A DNA stretch of 64,000 nt from JAAYCU01 sp964401335. GTDB lineage: Bacteria; Planctomycetota; Phycisphaerae; UBA1845; PWPN01. Shown in pieces: positions 63,379-64,000 of this stretch. The stretch covers positions 1 to 64,000 of the forward strand of contig CAYNYK010000007.1 of NCBI GenBank assembly GCA_964401335.1. Reading direction: 5' to 3'. Each line of letters opens with the position of its first letter. Position 1 is the stretch's first letter. The translations under genes were made by a program, and so were the position numbers. Under the pieces are notes generated by a model that saw only the letters and a list, made by a program, of their open reading frames with translations, had not been told where the DNA came from and did not search any database.

Positions 63379-63486
63379 CTTTATTCGATGGGATCGAACG
63401 TGCTGATTGTTGTTTTGTCTTGGAAGCGTTGTCTCCATAGCGTATAATGATCTTGGATCGAAGTGACGTATATAGAGGCGTCGGAC

Positions 63487-63693
63487 GTGACCAAGACGCA
63501 ACAAGCAACGGCGGACGTATTCTTGACCGCGATTAAGGCTTCGCCTAAAACCGAGCGAGACTTGGTAGTGGTGCAGATTACGCGGGACAAAGCTTTTGGC
63601 CGGGACATTCTTGATCTTGCATTGATTGCGGATCGACGGCACGAGCCTTCCCAGCCTATCCGTAATTACCTGTCCGAGAAAAGCCATCGATGA
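63487..63693 (+). CDS. RelB-like orphan antitoxin candidate
   Basis: 68 residues from GTG 63487 (GAGG about nine bases upstream). Helical with the pattern TQQATADVFLTAIKASPKTERDLV, ITRDKAFGRDILDLALIADRRHEPSQPIRNYL. Proteins of this look often precede RelE-type toxin genes. Here the stop overlaps an ATG (ATGA, 63690) as expected for a toxin gene, but that frame closes after 21 codons, so the partner is lost or degraded. Confidence 0.5.
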   Translation: MTKTQQATADVFLTAIKASPKTERDLVVVQITRDKAFGRDILDLALIADRRHEPSQPIRNYLSEKSHR

Positions 63694-63877
63694 GTAAGCA
63701 GAGTTGGTCTGGGTGTCCACCCCTTCCAGTTTTCTACTCCTGTGGTCCTGAGTGATGCACAATTACCTATCATATTGAGTTTCGATTACCCAGCAGATCG
63801 GCGTCAATTTGCCGGTTGAAAGGGTTTGTGCTTACGTTGTGCGGGATGTGCGATAGGCTTGTTTGTCGGGGCGGCCG
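63694..63877. other. intergenic, degraded partner region
   Basis: About 180 bases with a 21-codon frame starting at 63690 and no other gene. Likely what remains after loss of the partner of the preceding gene, or simply spacer. Confidence 0.4.
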
Positions 63878-64000
63878 TCATGCGGCAGCGAGGGGGGCTA
63901 ATTCTTCCGGGGTGGCGGGCTCTTGATGTACGACGTTCAAGGCGCTATTGATGGCCTCCAAGGAAACTCTGCTTGGGGCGGTAATTTCGATACCAATGGC
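63878..64000 (-). CDS. 3' end of a gene running off the window
   Basis: An open frame with stop at 63878 and no stop up to the window end: 40 residues ending LEAINSALNVVHQEPATPEELAPLAAA, shown from about residue 14 on. Composition is coding-like. Too little to assign a family. Confidence 0.45.
   Translation of the reverse strand, partial: AIGIEITAPSRVSLEAINSALNVVHQEPATPEELAPLAAA

Noticed and set aside
63202..63762. 186-codon minus-strand ORF across the PEP-CTERM 3' end
   Set aside because: It is antisense to the PEP-CTERM gene, its terminator and the antitoxin-like gene, and has no start signal.

Overview
The window looks like a chromosomal contig from a motile, Gram-negative Planctomycetota-type bacterium, most likely of the class Phycisphaerae. 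The reasons are an arginine kinase McsB with its adaptor McsA, a PEP-CTERM protein, kelch/LamG/dockerin secreted proteins, DUF1080 and DUF4838 proteins, several Gfo/Idh/MocA oxidoreductases, a complete Na+-NQR operon, and a flagellar block with FliW, CsrA and three flagellins. This assignment rests on family content only; no 16S rRNA is present. A run of ten Ns (34620-34629) shows the sequence is a scaffolded assembly.

Layout. 1-9.4 kb: a 2-oxoacid:ferredoxin oxidoreductase alpha subunit, tRNA-His, an oxidoreductase-opcA-zwf operon at the entry to the oxidative pentose phosphate pathway, and a divergent SDR/Gfo-Idh-MocA pair flanked by two diverged copies of a non-coding repeat. 9.4-16.6 kb: mcsB-mcsA, a DUF1080 protein, recA with a readable promoter and palindrome, a TIM-barrel sugar isomerase-like protein and rlmN. 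16.6-22.1 kb: an orphan membrane protein, a 1.4 kb stretch with gene remnants and a MITE-like element, two SGNH hydrolases and a parDE toxin-antitoxin pair with 10-bp operator-like repeats. 22.1-34.7 kb: large secreted planctomycete-type proteins, nadB, a 59-residue membrane protein, a metal-ligand-depleted M24 protein, DUF4838, a Tat-exported propeller protein, a LamG/propeller protein and a lipoprotein phosphohydrolase crossing the N gap. 35.1-42.3 kb: nqrABCDEF-apbE plus a small Cys-containing membrane protein that may serve as the NqrM-type maturation factor. 42.7-59.6 kb: one leftward flagellar block: flgF, flgG, flgA, flgH, flgI, flgJ, flgN, flgK, flgL, fliW, csrA and three flagellin genes. 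59.6-64 kb: tandem hairpin repeats, a truncated glycosyltransferase fragment, a kelch/Ig/dockerin secreted protein, a PEP-CTERM protein, an orphan antitoxin-like gene and the end of a further gene.

How the parts fit. The flagellar block runs in assembly order from rod, through P/L rings and hook junction, to filament. The filament genes sit beside their predicted post-transcriptional regulators: FliW and CsrA next to three flagellin transcripts, each with a hairpin exposing GGA in its leader. The Na+-NQR would supply a sodium gradient, and ApbE attaches FMN to its NqrB and NqrC subunits. The two short toxin-antitoxin-like remnants and the dispersed repeats mark the intergenic stretches most open to rearrangement.
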